From contig NW_024104998.1 of assembly GCF_003945595.2 (NCBI RefSeq), forward strand, positions 4,645,790 to 4,709,789: a DNA stretch of 64,000 nt. Reading direction: 5' to 3'. The notes below the pieces were generated by a model. The model saw only the letters and a program-made list of their open reading frames with translations, did not search any database and was not told where the DNA came from. The translations under genes were made by a program, and so were the position numbers. Position 1 is the first letter of the stretch. Each line of letters begins with the position of its first letter. This document shows, in pieces, positions 49,478-61,540 of this stretch. This DNA comes from Pipra filicauda. Its lineage: Eukaryota; Chordata; Aves; Passeriformes; Pipridae.

Positions 49478-50025
49478 TGTCTAGGATGGAGACAACCTTG
49501 CCTACAGCAGCCCTCGTCGTGCTGTGTTTTGCATGGATAGCTGGAAAAGTGTTGAAACACACCAGTGTTTTGGTACTGCTGAGCAGCACTGGCACAGCAT
49601 CAGCACTGTCTCTCGAACATCCTGCTCCTGTCCTTCAGCATGCTGAGGGTGGACAAGAGGTTGAGAGGGGACATAACCAGGACAGCTGACCCAAACCGAC
49701 CAAGCAGCCCCTACCATATGCTCAGCAAAAAGAGCTAAGAGAAAGGAGGAAGAGGAGGAGGAGCATACATTATTAAGGTGTTTGTTTTCTGAAGCAATTG
49801 CTATACTTCCCAGGAGTTGGATGGAATCATCTGCTGATGGAAAGTTGAGAATAAACATTCTTGCTTTCCTTCTGGCCATGACCTTTTCTTTTTTTTAAGT
49901 CAATGGCCATTATCTCAACACACAAGTTTTTGATTTTATTTTCTCCCTCTGTCCTATTGAGGGAAGAGGAGTGAGAGTGGCTTGGTGGGCACCTAGCAGC
50001 CAACCAAAATCAACCCACCATAATA
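49478..50025 (+). mobile_element. Solo LTR of a second ERVL-like family
   Basis: The 5' part tgtctaggatggag...gtgctgtgttttgcatgga, then 'gtttt.gtactgctgagcag', 'ggcacagcatcagcact', 'gaggttgagaggggacataa' and 'ccaggacagctgacccaaac', follow the order of a widespread avian LTR. Downstream are 'atgctcagcaaaaagagcta', a GA-rich stretch and an AATAAA (49850-49855). It ends with 'gtcctattgagggaag...gagtggcttggtgggcacc' and 'aaaatcaacccacca'. No viral genes border it and no clear target duplication is visible. The exact 3' edge is uncertain by a few bases (50020-50028). The open frames 49462-49689 (+) and 49502-49879 (-) lie in the LTR and are not genes. Confidence 0.85.
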
Positions 50026-51895
50026 ACATAAATAATGATAATATGTCATATATACATTAACAGAAAGAATGAAAGTTCCCTTGTTTTATCATCAGAGTTT
50101 TTTAATGGTAGTATAGATAAAAAAAAGAATGGCAAAGTTTGGTGAAGGATCTTTATTTTATGGAGTTCTCCAATAAAAAATTTCCTTGAAGGTGATTAAA
50201 CTACACAACTCTATTTAGTAGCCTGAACATACTTCATAGGGTAAAACTTTTACCCCATAAAATAACCAGTGTTGATTTGGAAGTCACTGAGTGACAGCAG
50301 CTCTAATGAGTCAACTTTTAGTATTGACAGACATTTTAAACAAAAAGGTGTACTTTTGTACTGTTAAAACCTATTCCTGTTTAACTCTTAATGGAAACAT
50401 TAGGCGTTTATGAAGTAAAGCCAGTATTATACTTCTCTAGTAAGCTACAATGGTATTTGGTCAAATATCTTTGACTAGTAATGTAATTTTTTCATTTAGG
50501 ATCATTGTGCAAAGGCAGATTTGAAATCCGTGAACAACAGAATTTTTTTTTCAACAGTTTGTGCCCAATAATACAGTCCTTATAGCTGACCTTGCTGGTT
50601 TTAGAAGGGATTTGACAAATAATTCTTCAGGTACATTTCACTGCTACATCCATAACTTTCTCCCATCTTCAAGTCTGTCTAACAGCTAAAATGTGCAATT
50701 TACTTTTATAATCTTTATGCCTTTATATTTTTTTCTAACATCAAGATGTCTGAGTAGGCTATTTAATCCCTTCAGAATCCTTCAGAGAAACCTTGGTGTT
50801 GCTTGTGAAGAGTCTGTATTTTATGTCATGCAGTTTACTCATGCAGAAGGAAAGGCACAGTGAGCTTGCAGTGTTCATGCCGTGGCAACTAGCCCCCTTC
50901 CTCCTGTGGGTTACCAATTCTTTCCATTCCTAACTCTGACCTTCCACATGCCATCAACCTTGATCTCTCTCCCCACTTATAATATCTATTTTTGAAAAAT
51001 TGCTGCAAAGGGAAAATAATCAGGAATATGATATACAGTGTCTTTCAAGACAGTTAAACACCATTAGGAATAGAAAGAGATGAGGTCCTACCCCACATGC
51101 TGGGAACTTAGATGTAAAATTTGATAAGGGAATAATTCAAAAGAGAAACACATTTCACCTGCTTGTTCTGCTTGGGCAGTATAGAAAATGACTGTGCTGC
51201 AGCCCTACTGCTTCAATGCCTGTGTCTACCCTGCACTTGAGAGGGGAAGAAAAGGCAGAGTTGTGGCACACTGTGTAGGCCATCTGCCTTTCAACAGCAC
51301 AACTGTACAGCGGATGGCTTGCGGGCAGCTTAAGACTCCCAATCCTCTCCTGGCAGAGATATGCTAAATCCTCTCTCTCACAAGCAGATATAAGTCCACT
51401 GACTTGTTGCTGCTTTGGGTTTGTATTCGCCCAAGCGGGAGTATCAGTCTGATGTGAGAATGGGTAGCATGGAAAGGATTAGCTGTAAAAAGTAACTGCC
51501 ATTTGATTTTTCCAACAAAATTGATATTCATTAGAAGTTAAGATGATCGGTTTTCTGACTGAGCTGAGACCTACCCACAAACTGTTTTTTTTTCCCATGA
51601 GATGCTGCATCACCTTAAACAATAATAAATAATAACCAATATTAAATCAAAACAGTATTTATAAACTGGACATTTGTGAATTCTCAGTACAGTTTATAAT
51701 TTTTTAATGCCTTTCAAGGTCAACTTAAACCACTTTTCCTTATGTCTGTTACAATGTCACTATTTATTTGTATCACATCTTCACCAAGAGATACCAGTCA
51801 AAGCCAGGGCTTTCATGAGACAGTCCCCATACGAAGAGACTCTGCTCAAGAAATTTCAGACTATCAACAGTATTAAGTGTGTATTGGGGTAGAAA
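50026..51895. other. Unique AT-rich DNA
   Basis: No gene or repeat recognised. Confidence 0.55.
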
Positions 51896-51992
51896 GGGAG
51901 AACCAAGGGGGAATGGATTCAAATTAAAACAGAGAAGGTTTAGATTAGATATTACGAAAAAATTATTTACTGTGAGGGTGGTGAGGCAACCA
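51896..51992 (+). mobile_element. CR1 LINE fragment, internal piece of the 3' region
   Basis: ggaatggattcaaattaaaa followed by 'gaaggtttagattagatatt' and 'tttactgtgagggtggtgag' matches the CR1 stretch usually reading taatggctttaaactgaaag, aggtttagattagatat and ttcactgtgagggtggtgag. It breaks off right after 'gaggca', so the last ~200 bases and the tail are missing. That implies a deletion after insertion. Confidence 0.85.
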
Positions 51993-54180
51993 ATCTTGTT
52001 CCAACATCTTCAACAAGGAAATTGTTCAGGAGAAATAAAGAATTTTGCAAATAAACTTTCTTAGTAAACTCAAGTGCTGAGAGTGCTTCTACCATGTGCT
52101 ATTATATAGGCTGTCATTACCCTATATATTGATAATATTCTATGTTATGTAAATCTTTAAAGTTGACTCAAAGTAGTAATTTCAGAATTTAACCTGAGTG
52201 ATTTTCAGGATCATCTAGATGACAGGTGTGGTACGGCTGCCTGTGTATTGCTTACAGATCCTGTCTGTGTTAATGAAATTGCTGTTTTACTGAATACTTC
52301 TGTGTAGATAGAATTGACCAATGTTGTGTCATGTCTCTCTCTAGCCGGGAATGAGGGTCCCTTGCTAGAAAGACCTATTTAAGTGGAAGCACCTCATAAT
52401 AATGAGATACTTCAGGAAAATCTGCCTTAGAGAGCTTCTTTAAAGGAAACAGAGTAGAAGGAGTAGAATTTCCTCAAAAGCAAAACAAAACCCAGACTAT
52501 TGCTGGGTTTCAGAGACCTCAAAGCGCAAACAACTTGAAAGGAACTGACATTCTCAATGTCACAAGAAAAAGAAAAGACGACAGCTCTGCTGCCTTTACA
52601 CAAGTGTCTACTGTAATTATCAGGCTGCAGATGAGGTAAAATGGCTACACAGAGGAATAGGAAAGTGTCCTTTGACTCAAAAGCGAATAGCAAGGATACC
52701 AGTCACGGATCCCATCCATGACTCTCATTAATACTAATTACACTCAAAAAAAGGTGAAGAAAATAAGTTAAGGAAAATACATAAGGATATGCAGCTTAGT
52801 CCAAATGTGTACACTTCTTTTATCAGTTGGAGAGGACATCCTTCCTCCCGATTCAAAGGTTCTCTTTCTGGTCAGTTCAGCTTTCAGATGTCCTTTGGCC
52901 AACTGATCTACAAACATAAAAATGACCACATTTCTAGGGCTCTAGGGGATGTTCAGGGTGTCCCTCCTTTGGGGTTTTGGCTTTGATGAGTGGCATGTTC
53001 CTAAAGTAAACCTCCCAGCTTTTCTCTTTTATGTTAAGGAGGCATATTGTCTCTAGATCATAAAGAGATCTCGGGGCATGCAACCAGACTTCTTTTGGAC
53101 ATAAAAAACCCCAAAGCCATGCCACAGAGTGCACCTAACCCACTTGAATTTTTAGTCAGCTAGTCCAAAGAGAAACAAGGGAAATGCTGGCATCATGGAC
53201 GTGAGGACTTCAGTCATGTTTCGCTCCAGAGACTGGCTCATCTTTCACTGCCACACCAGCTACTGAAAGCACATCCTTACATATTTCCACAACCAGAGAT
53301 CTTAGGACTGACCATTTGCTTTTATTTTAGCACAGGGGCTAATGCCAGGGCCTCTGTCTGATGGGCTTCAGAAGACTTCAGAAAACTTATAAGCCTCCAG
53401 TGCAGCAACCTGGCATGTGGCAGTCGACAGTATGTCCATGCAGTTTCTTCTACTTTTTGCAGCCAATGTTCTTTAGTTTTAAATTTGCACATTTCAAAAA
53501 TTTCATTGCTGTGTTTATATCTTATGTGATTGAAACAACTCTCTACTGTTTAGCTTTAATCATAATCTCCAAAATAATGCAATTCCTATTAAAATACACA
53601 CACTCTAAAGATTATGAGAGACTGACATAGAGTATTTTCTAAAACTACCCAAGGGAGCTCTTCTATGGACTAAGAAGAAAGGATGACTGAGACAATCCAT
53701 CAACATAAATTTAAGCTGTATAAATATTTTTATCTTGCAAGTTAATTCACCAAGAATTAAGTGTTCTCCTGCACCAGTCATGACAGTACATTTTATTCAG
53801 CGTTTTGTTAGGTTAACTTTCTTCACTTAAAAATTTTCCTTCAGAAACCAACAACTAACTTGTTAAAGGTAATTTGATTAATCTTAAGTAAGCTACTTTT
53901 TATTTCACTACAATGCAGTATTAATGGGAATAACATAAAGGATAATAGAATTAAGAACTCAAAACAACTCAGACAACATCCTATTACATCAGACTAATTC
54001 CAGTGTGTTTCTGTAGTAATCTGTTCTGCACCACTCCAGTGTGCTTATGAAATCAGAGCAAAGAGCTGTTACCAAGGAAACCAATCAACCCAAGACCCCT
54101 TGTGTGTGGAAAATGCAGATATTTAACACTAAAAAATCCCATACAAAATAACTTCAAATAGCAACCCAGACTGGACCTAC
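51993..54180. other. Unique AT-rich DNA
   Basis: No gene or repeat recognised. A minus-strand frame at 52427-52693 contains a good acceptor but no donor. Another acceptor at 53665 has only a weak donor 21 bases on. Confidence 0.5.
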
Positions 54181-54257
54181 CTCTGACATTTATAAGTTCA
54201 TGCAAATCTGGCAGTGGTCGTTTTGACCTTTCAGTTAAATCATTTTGCAATTGTGGA
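54181..54257 (-). other. Candidate coding exon, 77 nt (best of the window)
   Basis: On the minus strand a strong acceptor (aaaattttcttattcag) and a GAG|GTAGGT donor bracket 77 bases. Only one frame is open: one base, 25 codons, one base (phase 2 in, phase 1 out). The other two frames have stops. The peptide is hydrophilic and protein-like, PQLQNDLTERSKRPL then PDLHELINVR, and includes RSKR, a match to the furin motif R-X-(K/R)-R. I cannot assign a family. It may be an exon of a minus-strand gene whose introns fill this window. Chance remains possible because the open frame also continues beyond both splice sites. Confidence 0.3.
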
Positions 54258-57200
54258 CTGAATAAGAAAATTTTAAAAAACACCAAAATTCAAAAGTGTA
54301 TTGTTCCAACAGACAGAGAATTTTATCCAATGTTATTAATTACAAGAAAAATGCAAACAGTAGAATTGTATCCCACAATTAATTCTCCATTGTTTTTATT
54401 AATCCTACAGTCGAAAAACCTAGGTCTGCTCTCAATATTGGTGAGGGGGATGATAATCCTACTTCATAGCATGAACTAATACACATCCTTGCTATCAATG
54501 AACAGGTTAATCATAAAAAAAGGGATTGACTTTAGCCCTTCATACCTTGTGGTAAGAAACTTCTTTCTAAAGCGGCTAATCGCAGTTAGCTAGTTAGCAG
54601 ATGGTAATGCTCAAATTCCTGAACTACATATTTATTGTAAATGGTTACAGGACTGGTTACTAGACTAGCTGCATTCTCCAGCAACATACAGACCTGGATT
54701 CTATACAGGGAGAGGTAGAGACACAAATCCCCCTGTTCATTAGGATCTGAGTTCTTACAATTACCAACTAATTTTGCTCACAGATGTGGCTAACTCAGTA
54801 AGAGTGAACCTAGGCACATAGATGAAATTTAAATAAATGCTTTCAATTTTTAGTTTTCCTTTATATAATTTAAAGATTGTTTTTGGAGATACTGTCTGCA
54901 ATTGTAAGGACTAAAATTCAAAGCAGAAGTTTTCTAATCTGTACAGCTCACATTACCGGAGCTTAAAGAAAAACTTTTTGCTGAGAGAGAAATTGCTGCC
55001 CACAGACACAGAGAGTTCTTAAATGACAATTAAGTCCTCCAGATGTAATTTATGAAAGTACAGTAATACTACTCAAAATATATGTGTAAATGGTGCAGAG
55101 CTACTTTTGGTTGAAGTCCATTAGCTTTGTGGCACGTAATCTTGAAATTGAGCCCGTATTTTAATATGCATAATACAATTTACTGTCTCTAACAAGCACT
55201 GATACTATCTTATTGTAGGACTGTACCTGTAAAGGACACACTGTAGATAGAAAGATTAAATTGGAAATTAATTCCTTACTGAACAACAGACAGCCTAAAA
55301 TGAAAAGATCTTGAACATATGGAACTAACAAATACTAATCAAGCTTAACAAAAATTTGCATGCTTCAGGGGATTTAACAATAGCTCTTAATCTTTTGTGT
55401 TACTAAATATGCACACACTGCTTTGTAGAGATCAAAACTGCCAGTTAACTTCATTTGTGCTCATAAGAGTCACAAAAGATACGGCTGGCCTGCTTCACTG
55501 GCAGAAAACATCAGAGTTAGATGGCAGTCACACAAAGCCCCAGATCACCTTTATGGTTTTTCACTGCAGGAGTGAAATGGTTTTTACAGGGGTATCTGTC
55601 ACATTTAGGAGAGAAAAATCATGCTAGGAAACTAATCCATGTTTCTTGAACAGTTTAACTTAGCCAATGTTGTATATGATAATGTCTTGTAATTGTTAGT
55701 ATATGTAAATACAGAGAGAGAGTCTGTCTTAAGGTTTCCTTGAAGCTGTGTTAACCCCAAGTGCCTCTAATCTACTATTTTCATCAGCTCAGAGAGCTTA
55801 AGTGGTTATCTAGCTGTAAAAGATAAATAAAAACCATTTTGAGGGCATGGTTGCTCTTATCTCAATGAAAGACTCATGGTAAATTTTACTTCATTCTGTT
55901 CTAGCATGTGTCATGGACCAAACCCTGAAATAGATTAACCTGAAGTATTCTACTGTTTGCTCTCACAATAAGCTTTCAAAGCAGCAGCCCATCCCCCCTC
56001 CTGGCCATGCTCCAACAAAACGCTTGTCTTCAGGTTTCCCTCACCCATGACACAGACTTCTTTTCCTGAATGAAGTTCAGAACAGATCATAAGGAAGTCA
56101 TCCTGACTGTTTTTGCACCAAGTGAATGAACATCTATATTAGCAATCCAACCACGATCTGCCATGGGAAAGACAAAAGGAAACTCAGGGTCTGAGGCCAA
56201 AGGAAGGGACTACTGTGGCAATATTTTTTTCATGCTGAGGACTGGAGGGATGTTTTCTTGTAAGAAGTCAGGCACAATGTCTGTGGAGAAAGTACATTCT
56301 GGTGCAGTCCTAAATCTGTCAGACAAAGCAAAGAATGAATATCTCTTTCTTTTAAAAACAAAAATTTTGACTATTTCTAGAACACTGTTAAATATCTAGC
56401 ATGGAATCTGTGTGAAGTGCATTTCCCAGGCTCAGTTGGATACTCCTTTTCTTCCTGTGGCCAAGTTGAGAGAAACTAGTAGTTTGTGTATCTTCAGAAC
56501 GTTAAGTAAAGCACCTTTCCTTCTGGTGCACACAGTACGCCTTTTTTCCCTTCCTTTTCAAGCTCAATAAGTAACACATCACCATTCAATATATTGGGGA
56601 TCTCAGTTCTAGTAACAGTTACTTGTTTTATTAAAGATATACATTATAATATATTTTTTTCCATTGGAAAAGACAACTGCACTGAGTTATATGCTGTGTC
56701 TCCAAATTACTTATCTGGAAGTTAACATGGTTAAAGTTCTGTCATTTGCAAGTTAGTCTGGGTTTGGAAAATCAAATTTAGTGTTTTCCGGTCCCCACAT
56801 CATCCATGTTTTATTTGAAGTTTACAGTGCAGTCTCAGGATAGTCTTAAGAAGCCCAGAGTAGAAGTGCATGAAGTAGGTTGGGTACCAAACTAACTAGG
56901 GGTAGTGGCACAGAGTGCAGTAGGGTCAAAGTCACTGTGCTCTGAAGCAGGCTATCCAAGAAGAGGAGTAAATTGTCTTTCATTGTGCAGATGTGGGCTT
57001 TTTGTATTTTGCTTATTTATTTATTTATTTATTTATTTAATTAACTGGGTTTGGGATTTTTTTTGTATCCAAGCTAGTTAATTTAGCTCAAGCAACTCAA
57101 CACTGCTATGCAGATTAGCTGTGTGCATCTGTAGTTAATAAAGCTGTTTATGCTACTTTAGCTAAGCAGAATTCAATACACTCCCTTGTAGTTTAATCAG

Positions 57201-57724
57201 TACTCATGCCAGCACAAATTTTATGTAGTAGAATAAATTTACTTCAGTAACATAAGCCGATGAGTCCTGGCAGCATTGCGAGTAGCAAGTCTATTAATTA
57301 GTCTTTACCATATTTTATATTTATGCTCATTCTTTTATCTTTTTTTTTCAAGGAAAAAACAAAGGCAGCATTATTGTAGAAGACATCCTCAAATAGAAGT
57401 GAATCAGCAAAAACTAACTATCTTGTATGTGTGCTCTAACAAGTCCACGTGTTCACAGAACATACCCTCACAGCCACTGAGCATTTTGCATCTAATCCAT
57501 TTCCTCCCAACACAAATAGGAACAGATTCTCGTCAGCAGTCAGACTCCAGGAATTCAAGTCACACTACCCAGTGCCTTATTGCATGGAGAAAGATAAGTA
57601 CTTAAGTGTGAAAATATTATCAAAAAAGCTTCTCCCTCTGTTAGCAGGAACATAACCGCCGCTGACCTGTGTTCAGCGAAGGTGTTAATGGAAGACTTAA
57701 CAACAGGAATTTTTTTGATCTTAC
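54258..57724. other. Unique AT-rich DNA with a TTTA microsatellite
   Basis: No gene or interspersed repeat recognised. The (TTTA)n array is listed separately. Confidence 0.55.
57013..57039 (+). repeat. (TTTA)n microsatellite, about 6-7 units
   Basis: Uninterrupted tetranucleotide repeat followed by ATTAACTGG. Likely length-polymorphic. Confidence 0.95.
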
Positions 57725-57785
57725 TATGTTAATAGCACATGCATTTTGGTCTTAGGCAAAGAGAAGAGTATTAGTTTCCAGCATG
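57725..57785 (-). other. Candidate exon, 61 nt
   Basis: A good minus-strand acceptor (ttgggatttcctttccag) and a GTAAGATC donor (preceded by CATA, not the preferred CAG) bracket 61 bases. One frame is open: two bases, 19 codons, two bases (phase 1 in, phase 2 out). The other two frames stop. These phases join the segment at 60237 to the one at 54181 in frame. The peptide (WKLILFSLPKTKMHVLLT) has no recognisable domain. Alone it would be unremarkable. Confidence 0.18.
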
Positions 57786-60236
57786 CTGGAAAGGAAATCC
57801 CAAAGGGTGGAAAATTCACTGCTTTTCACAGAAAAAGTCTTCTCCAGCCAGAAACTCAATTGAAATATTTTACAGTAATACTTGCAAAATAAAAGCAAAT
57901 ATTGCTTTCATATTAATGACCATTAACTCATTAAATTCTAGTTTAATAAACCACAACTTATTAAAAGTAGAAGATGAAGACTGGCTAAAGGGGAAGTTTC
58001 AAATAAAATGCTTAATGATTAGTACATTCATTCTTCTGTGACCAGCTGGATTATTAAATGCACTGAAATAATTAACTGACTTGTAAATTAAGTTCTGAGT
58101 CTTTTGAAAGCAGGCTTTGACAGATGTTTCTACTTTCAGTAAAAACTCAAGTTGAAATCCTAGAAAAGACAACACACATTAAGAAAGTCTACAAAATATT
58201 TACACTTGATATAAGGGGAGATTGATTCACAAGAAAGAGCCTGGCAGTGTTATTTACTTCCTATCCACCATAATTTAAGATGAAAATTTAAGATTTGTAT
58301 GTATGACTAAATGCAGCACTCAGTAAAAGTCACTGATCACTATTGAACTGGTAAAGGCTCATTTATTTAGATTTGAATTCAGGTAGATAAATTTTACAAG
58401 GCTTGATGAATTACAGACCAAAAAGTGACCAAATAATTGTAAAACTGTCATCAGAGGGCCACAGTGCAAGGCTTACTTTATGTATGAAAGTACATATGTA
58501 CTACCTCTGTACTGAAGAACCAGTATAATTTGATAACTGTATTTGAAGTATGATTCCTACCAGCTGGTCAAAATCTCGAGCAAATAATGTTCAATGGCAT
58601 TTTTTAAAATATGAAATTCTCAGTCATAAAAATTGCCTATGATTCAACACAGAAAATCAACAGAAGTTAGAGGTAGATAATGAAGTTCCTGTTTACTTGA
58701 AGGAGGACTTTAATGCACACCTGTTCACTGCAAGAACTAATGGCATTATAGCAACACACGGGGAAAACAGGACGTATTATCAGAATAATAAATTTTTTTG
58801 TTGGGATTTGAAAGAGGATGCATAAAATAACTTAAACAATACAATCTATTTATGCTAACTTTTACATTAACCTATGCAGAATCAGCAAGCAGATGTGCTT
58901 GATAATAGCCTTTTCAGGTTTAAGCATTCACTCAGGAATTTACATTTTGGTTTTGTCACTTTAGGAAAGCTTTCTTCAGCATTAGCCTAGTTTTTACACT
59001 GCACTGCTTCAAAATATTAAGTCAAATTAATAAAAAAAGTAATAGGTTTAGAATGTTACATAGATTTTTCCACTCTCATATCAAGGTATGGAATCTGTAT
59101 GCTGTTTACATAAACTAAATTTCCAGTCTTAATTGATAAAAGAAAGACAAATCTCTACAAACTTTAAAAATTATTAACTGCATTTTCAAGAGACAAAGAT
59201 ACACTTTGCCATATGTTGGTTCTGCCTAAGCAAATTAATTGTAGGTGCTCTTTTGGAATTAAGTACTAGAGATCTTAAGCTTGTTTTTACTTACAATTTT
59301 GTAAAAGTTTGTTCTTAGTGAGGACTTCTCTAAATGAAAATGTACTCACATTACTTAACTGGCTACTGCCATTTCTGATTCAGGTCTTTGTTTTGACCAG
59401 GAAGCAGAGCTGAAGTATCACTGGAGTCAGCAAAAGACTGAAGAAACAGCAATCAAACGACTCAGCATTTAATAGCAGATGACTGCTAAGGCATTGCATA
59501 TCTGAATCAGAAGACAAGTTATAGTTTATGTAGATGAGAAATAGGAATATTTTTTATGCAGTGGACAAAACTGTTCCTTTTGGCACATTACAGTGTGCAA
59601 TTAGTTAATAAGAAGTGGAGAAATCACAGTGAGATCAGTTTGATTTTTATAATGAGAGGGAAGTAAATGCTATTTACCCATTCTCTTTGCAATATACAAA
59701 TAATAAAGTGACAGTCTCTGAAAGCCTATAATTGCATCAGCAAAAGAATCTAATTCAGCCATAATATAAGGGTTGCCTATGCAATGACACTAAAGCCTTC
59801 TTTACAACACCATTGTACAACTGCTTTCACCATTAACCATGAACAATCACAACCTCGGGTCAGAGGTCTGTGTAGCACCAATGATCTTTTTCGTCTCTTT
59901 TTCGGCTTCTTTGCAACAGCACTAGTAATTCCTTCACTGCTAATTGCCCCATGGACACCTGTCCACTTGGAACTCTATTAAAAATATTGTGTTTGTTTAT
60001 AACCAACTGCAAATTAGTAATGATTCTGGCTACTATCAACCTGTGTGGCTTCAAACCAAGAACCAAAATAAAGTGAAAACCTTGACCTCCTTCCATTATG
60101 TAGGGTCACTGAATTAAACTTATTCCATTATCCATTGAGCTACATGGCAGCTGCTGATAGAACGAGTTACACAAGTCTTAGAAGTATGACAGCATCAGGT
60201 AACTGCAAGAAACAGCCTTCTATGCTGATAACTCAC
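57786..60236. other. Unique AT-rich DNA
   Basis: No gene or repeat recognised. Confidence 0.55.
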
Positions 60237-60301
60237 ATCCTGACTCTGGCATATTCAGTACTGACAAGGAAGAATTTTCCCTGTTAAAAAAAGGATAATT
60301 T
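60237..60301 (-). other. Candidate exon, 65 nt
   Basis: The minus-strand acceptor is excellent: a pyrimidine tract of over 20 bases ending ctctcctgctag. The donor is GAT|GTGAGT. One frame is open (one base, 21 codons, one base; phase 2 in, phase 1 out), encoding NYPFFNRENSSLSVLNMPE and two more residues with one N-glycosylation-like NSS. A second acceptor (ttttttaacag) lies inside and would give a 44-nt version. No family recognised. Confidence 0.22.
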
Positions 60302-60887
60302 CTAGCAGGAGAGAAAAAAAAGAAGAAAGAATAAGGTGATATTTCTTCATTTCTTTTAACACGTTCTAGCTAATCTAACGACATGGCATGAAACTGTCCA
60401 ACAAAGGACAGAAGATAGAAGGGTAAATTTTTCCATTGTGGTGGACAGGGATTTAATTATATGACTCCCATAAATGTTAAAGGGAATTACAAGATCCCAT
60501 CCTTGCACAGTGCAATTAAAAGGCACCCAAGAATATCAGTCATTTCTCAAACCAGAAAAGATAGTTCAACATAGTTAAATGCTGAGATCAAAAGAGGGTG
60601 TGCAGAGCAGAGAGAAGCATTGCATGTGAAGGTTGATGGGGAACAGACCCAGAAGAACACAAGAAACTCAAATTCTATCATAATCTATAAAGGGCTAAGA
60701 TGAGAACAAAAAAAGAAAAAGACAACAGATTGTTTATCGTTAAGAAATCCTGGTGCTAACTGTCTCTGCAGATACAAATCCAATTTGGTTTAAGAAAATT
60801 AGAGCTAGGGGAATAGTTAGGGTGAAAATAGCAACTGGAATACTGAAGCCTGTAATAATCAGATTTTTCCTGGTTTATACAATGTAA
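60302..60887. other. Unique DNA upstream of the RTE-like insertion
   Basis: No gene or repeat recognised. This is the host flank at the 5' side of the retrotransposon. Confidence 0.6.
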
Positions 60888-61481
60888 ATGGTTGTAATTA
60901 CTCTCTTATACGCATCTGAATCATGGGTCATCTACCGCCACCACCTGCGTCTCCTAGAACGCTTCCATCAACACTGCCTCCGAACAATCCTAAACATCCA
61001 CTGGTCAGATTATGTGACCAATACATCTGTTCTTGAACAAGCAGCAATCACAAGTATTGAGGCCATGTTGTTGAGAACACAGCTGCGTTGGGCAGGGCAC
61101 GTCTCCAGGATGAAGGACCACCGCCTCCCTAAGATCCTGCTTTATGGTGAACTTGCCACCGGCTGCGGCAAGAGAGGAGCCCCGAAGAAAAGATACAAGG
61201 ACTCCCTGAAACAACATCTCAGCCTTGGTCATATTGATCAACATAACTGGTCTACTCTGGCCTCAAATCGGGAGTCCTGGAGACACACCATCTATAACGC
61301 TGCTGCTTCCTTTGAGAACGCCCGCAGGATCACTCTTGAGGAGAAAAGACAACGCAGAAAGAATCGTGCCTTGCAGAATATACCACCTAAGGAGTCTTTC
61401 TGCTGTGCCTTTTGCAACTGGACATGCCTATCTCGTATTGGCCTTTTTAGCCACCAACGCGCTTGCAGCAAACGTGGGTAG
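60888..61481 (+). pseudogene. RTE-like reverse transcriptase ORF, C-terminal fragment with CCHC finger
   Basis: A 197-codon frame without internal stop. Residues 1-4 come from the host target site, so the ATG is not the element's own start. From residue 5 onward it is the end of a LINE ORF2-type protein. LYASESW (6-12) is the YGxExW-like motif found after the polymerase palm. Then come RLLERFHQHCLRTIL (21-35), LRWAGHVSRM (66-75), GAPKKRYKD (96-104), a basic helical stretch and a terminal zinc finger C-x2-C-x12-H-x3-C (C173, C176, H189, C193). The endonuclease and the catalytic FADD-type part are missing, so it cannot act by itself. In the intact element this region helps bind the template RNA during target-primed reverse transcription. 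Confidence 0.82.
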
Positions 61482-61495
61482 AGCCCTTCCCAAAT

Positions 61496-61509
61496 CTTCG
61501 TTCGCGAAG
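61496..61509 (+). promoter_or_regulatory. Hairpin in the retrotransposon 3' UTR
   Basis: CTTCG-TTCG-CGAAG: a perfect 5-bp stem with a 4-base loop, 15 nt after the stop codon and 7 nt before the ATG repeats. LINE reverse transcriptases commonly recognise a 3' stem-loop of their own RNA, so this is the likely template recognition structure. That role is inferred, not shown. Confidence 0.6.
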
Positions 61510-61516
61510 CCCAGCC

Positions 61517-61540
61517 ATGATGATGATGATGATGATGATG
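61517..61540 (+). repeat. (ATG)8 microsatellite tail
   Basis: Eight perfect ATG units forming the 3' tail of the RTE-like element. They yield the poly-Asp and poly-His/poly-Ile runs in spurious frames here (61225-61599 plus, 61292-61654 and 61447-61632 minus). Confidence 0.95.

Noticed and set aside
49462..49879. Frames of 75 and 125 codons at 49.5-49.9 kb
   Set aside because: Contained in the second LTR, on both strands; no viral gene is present.
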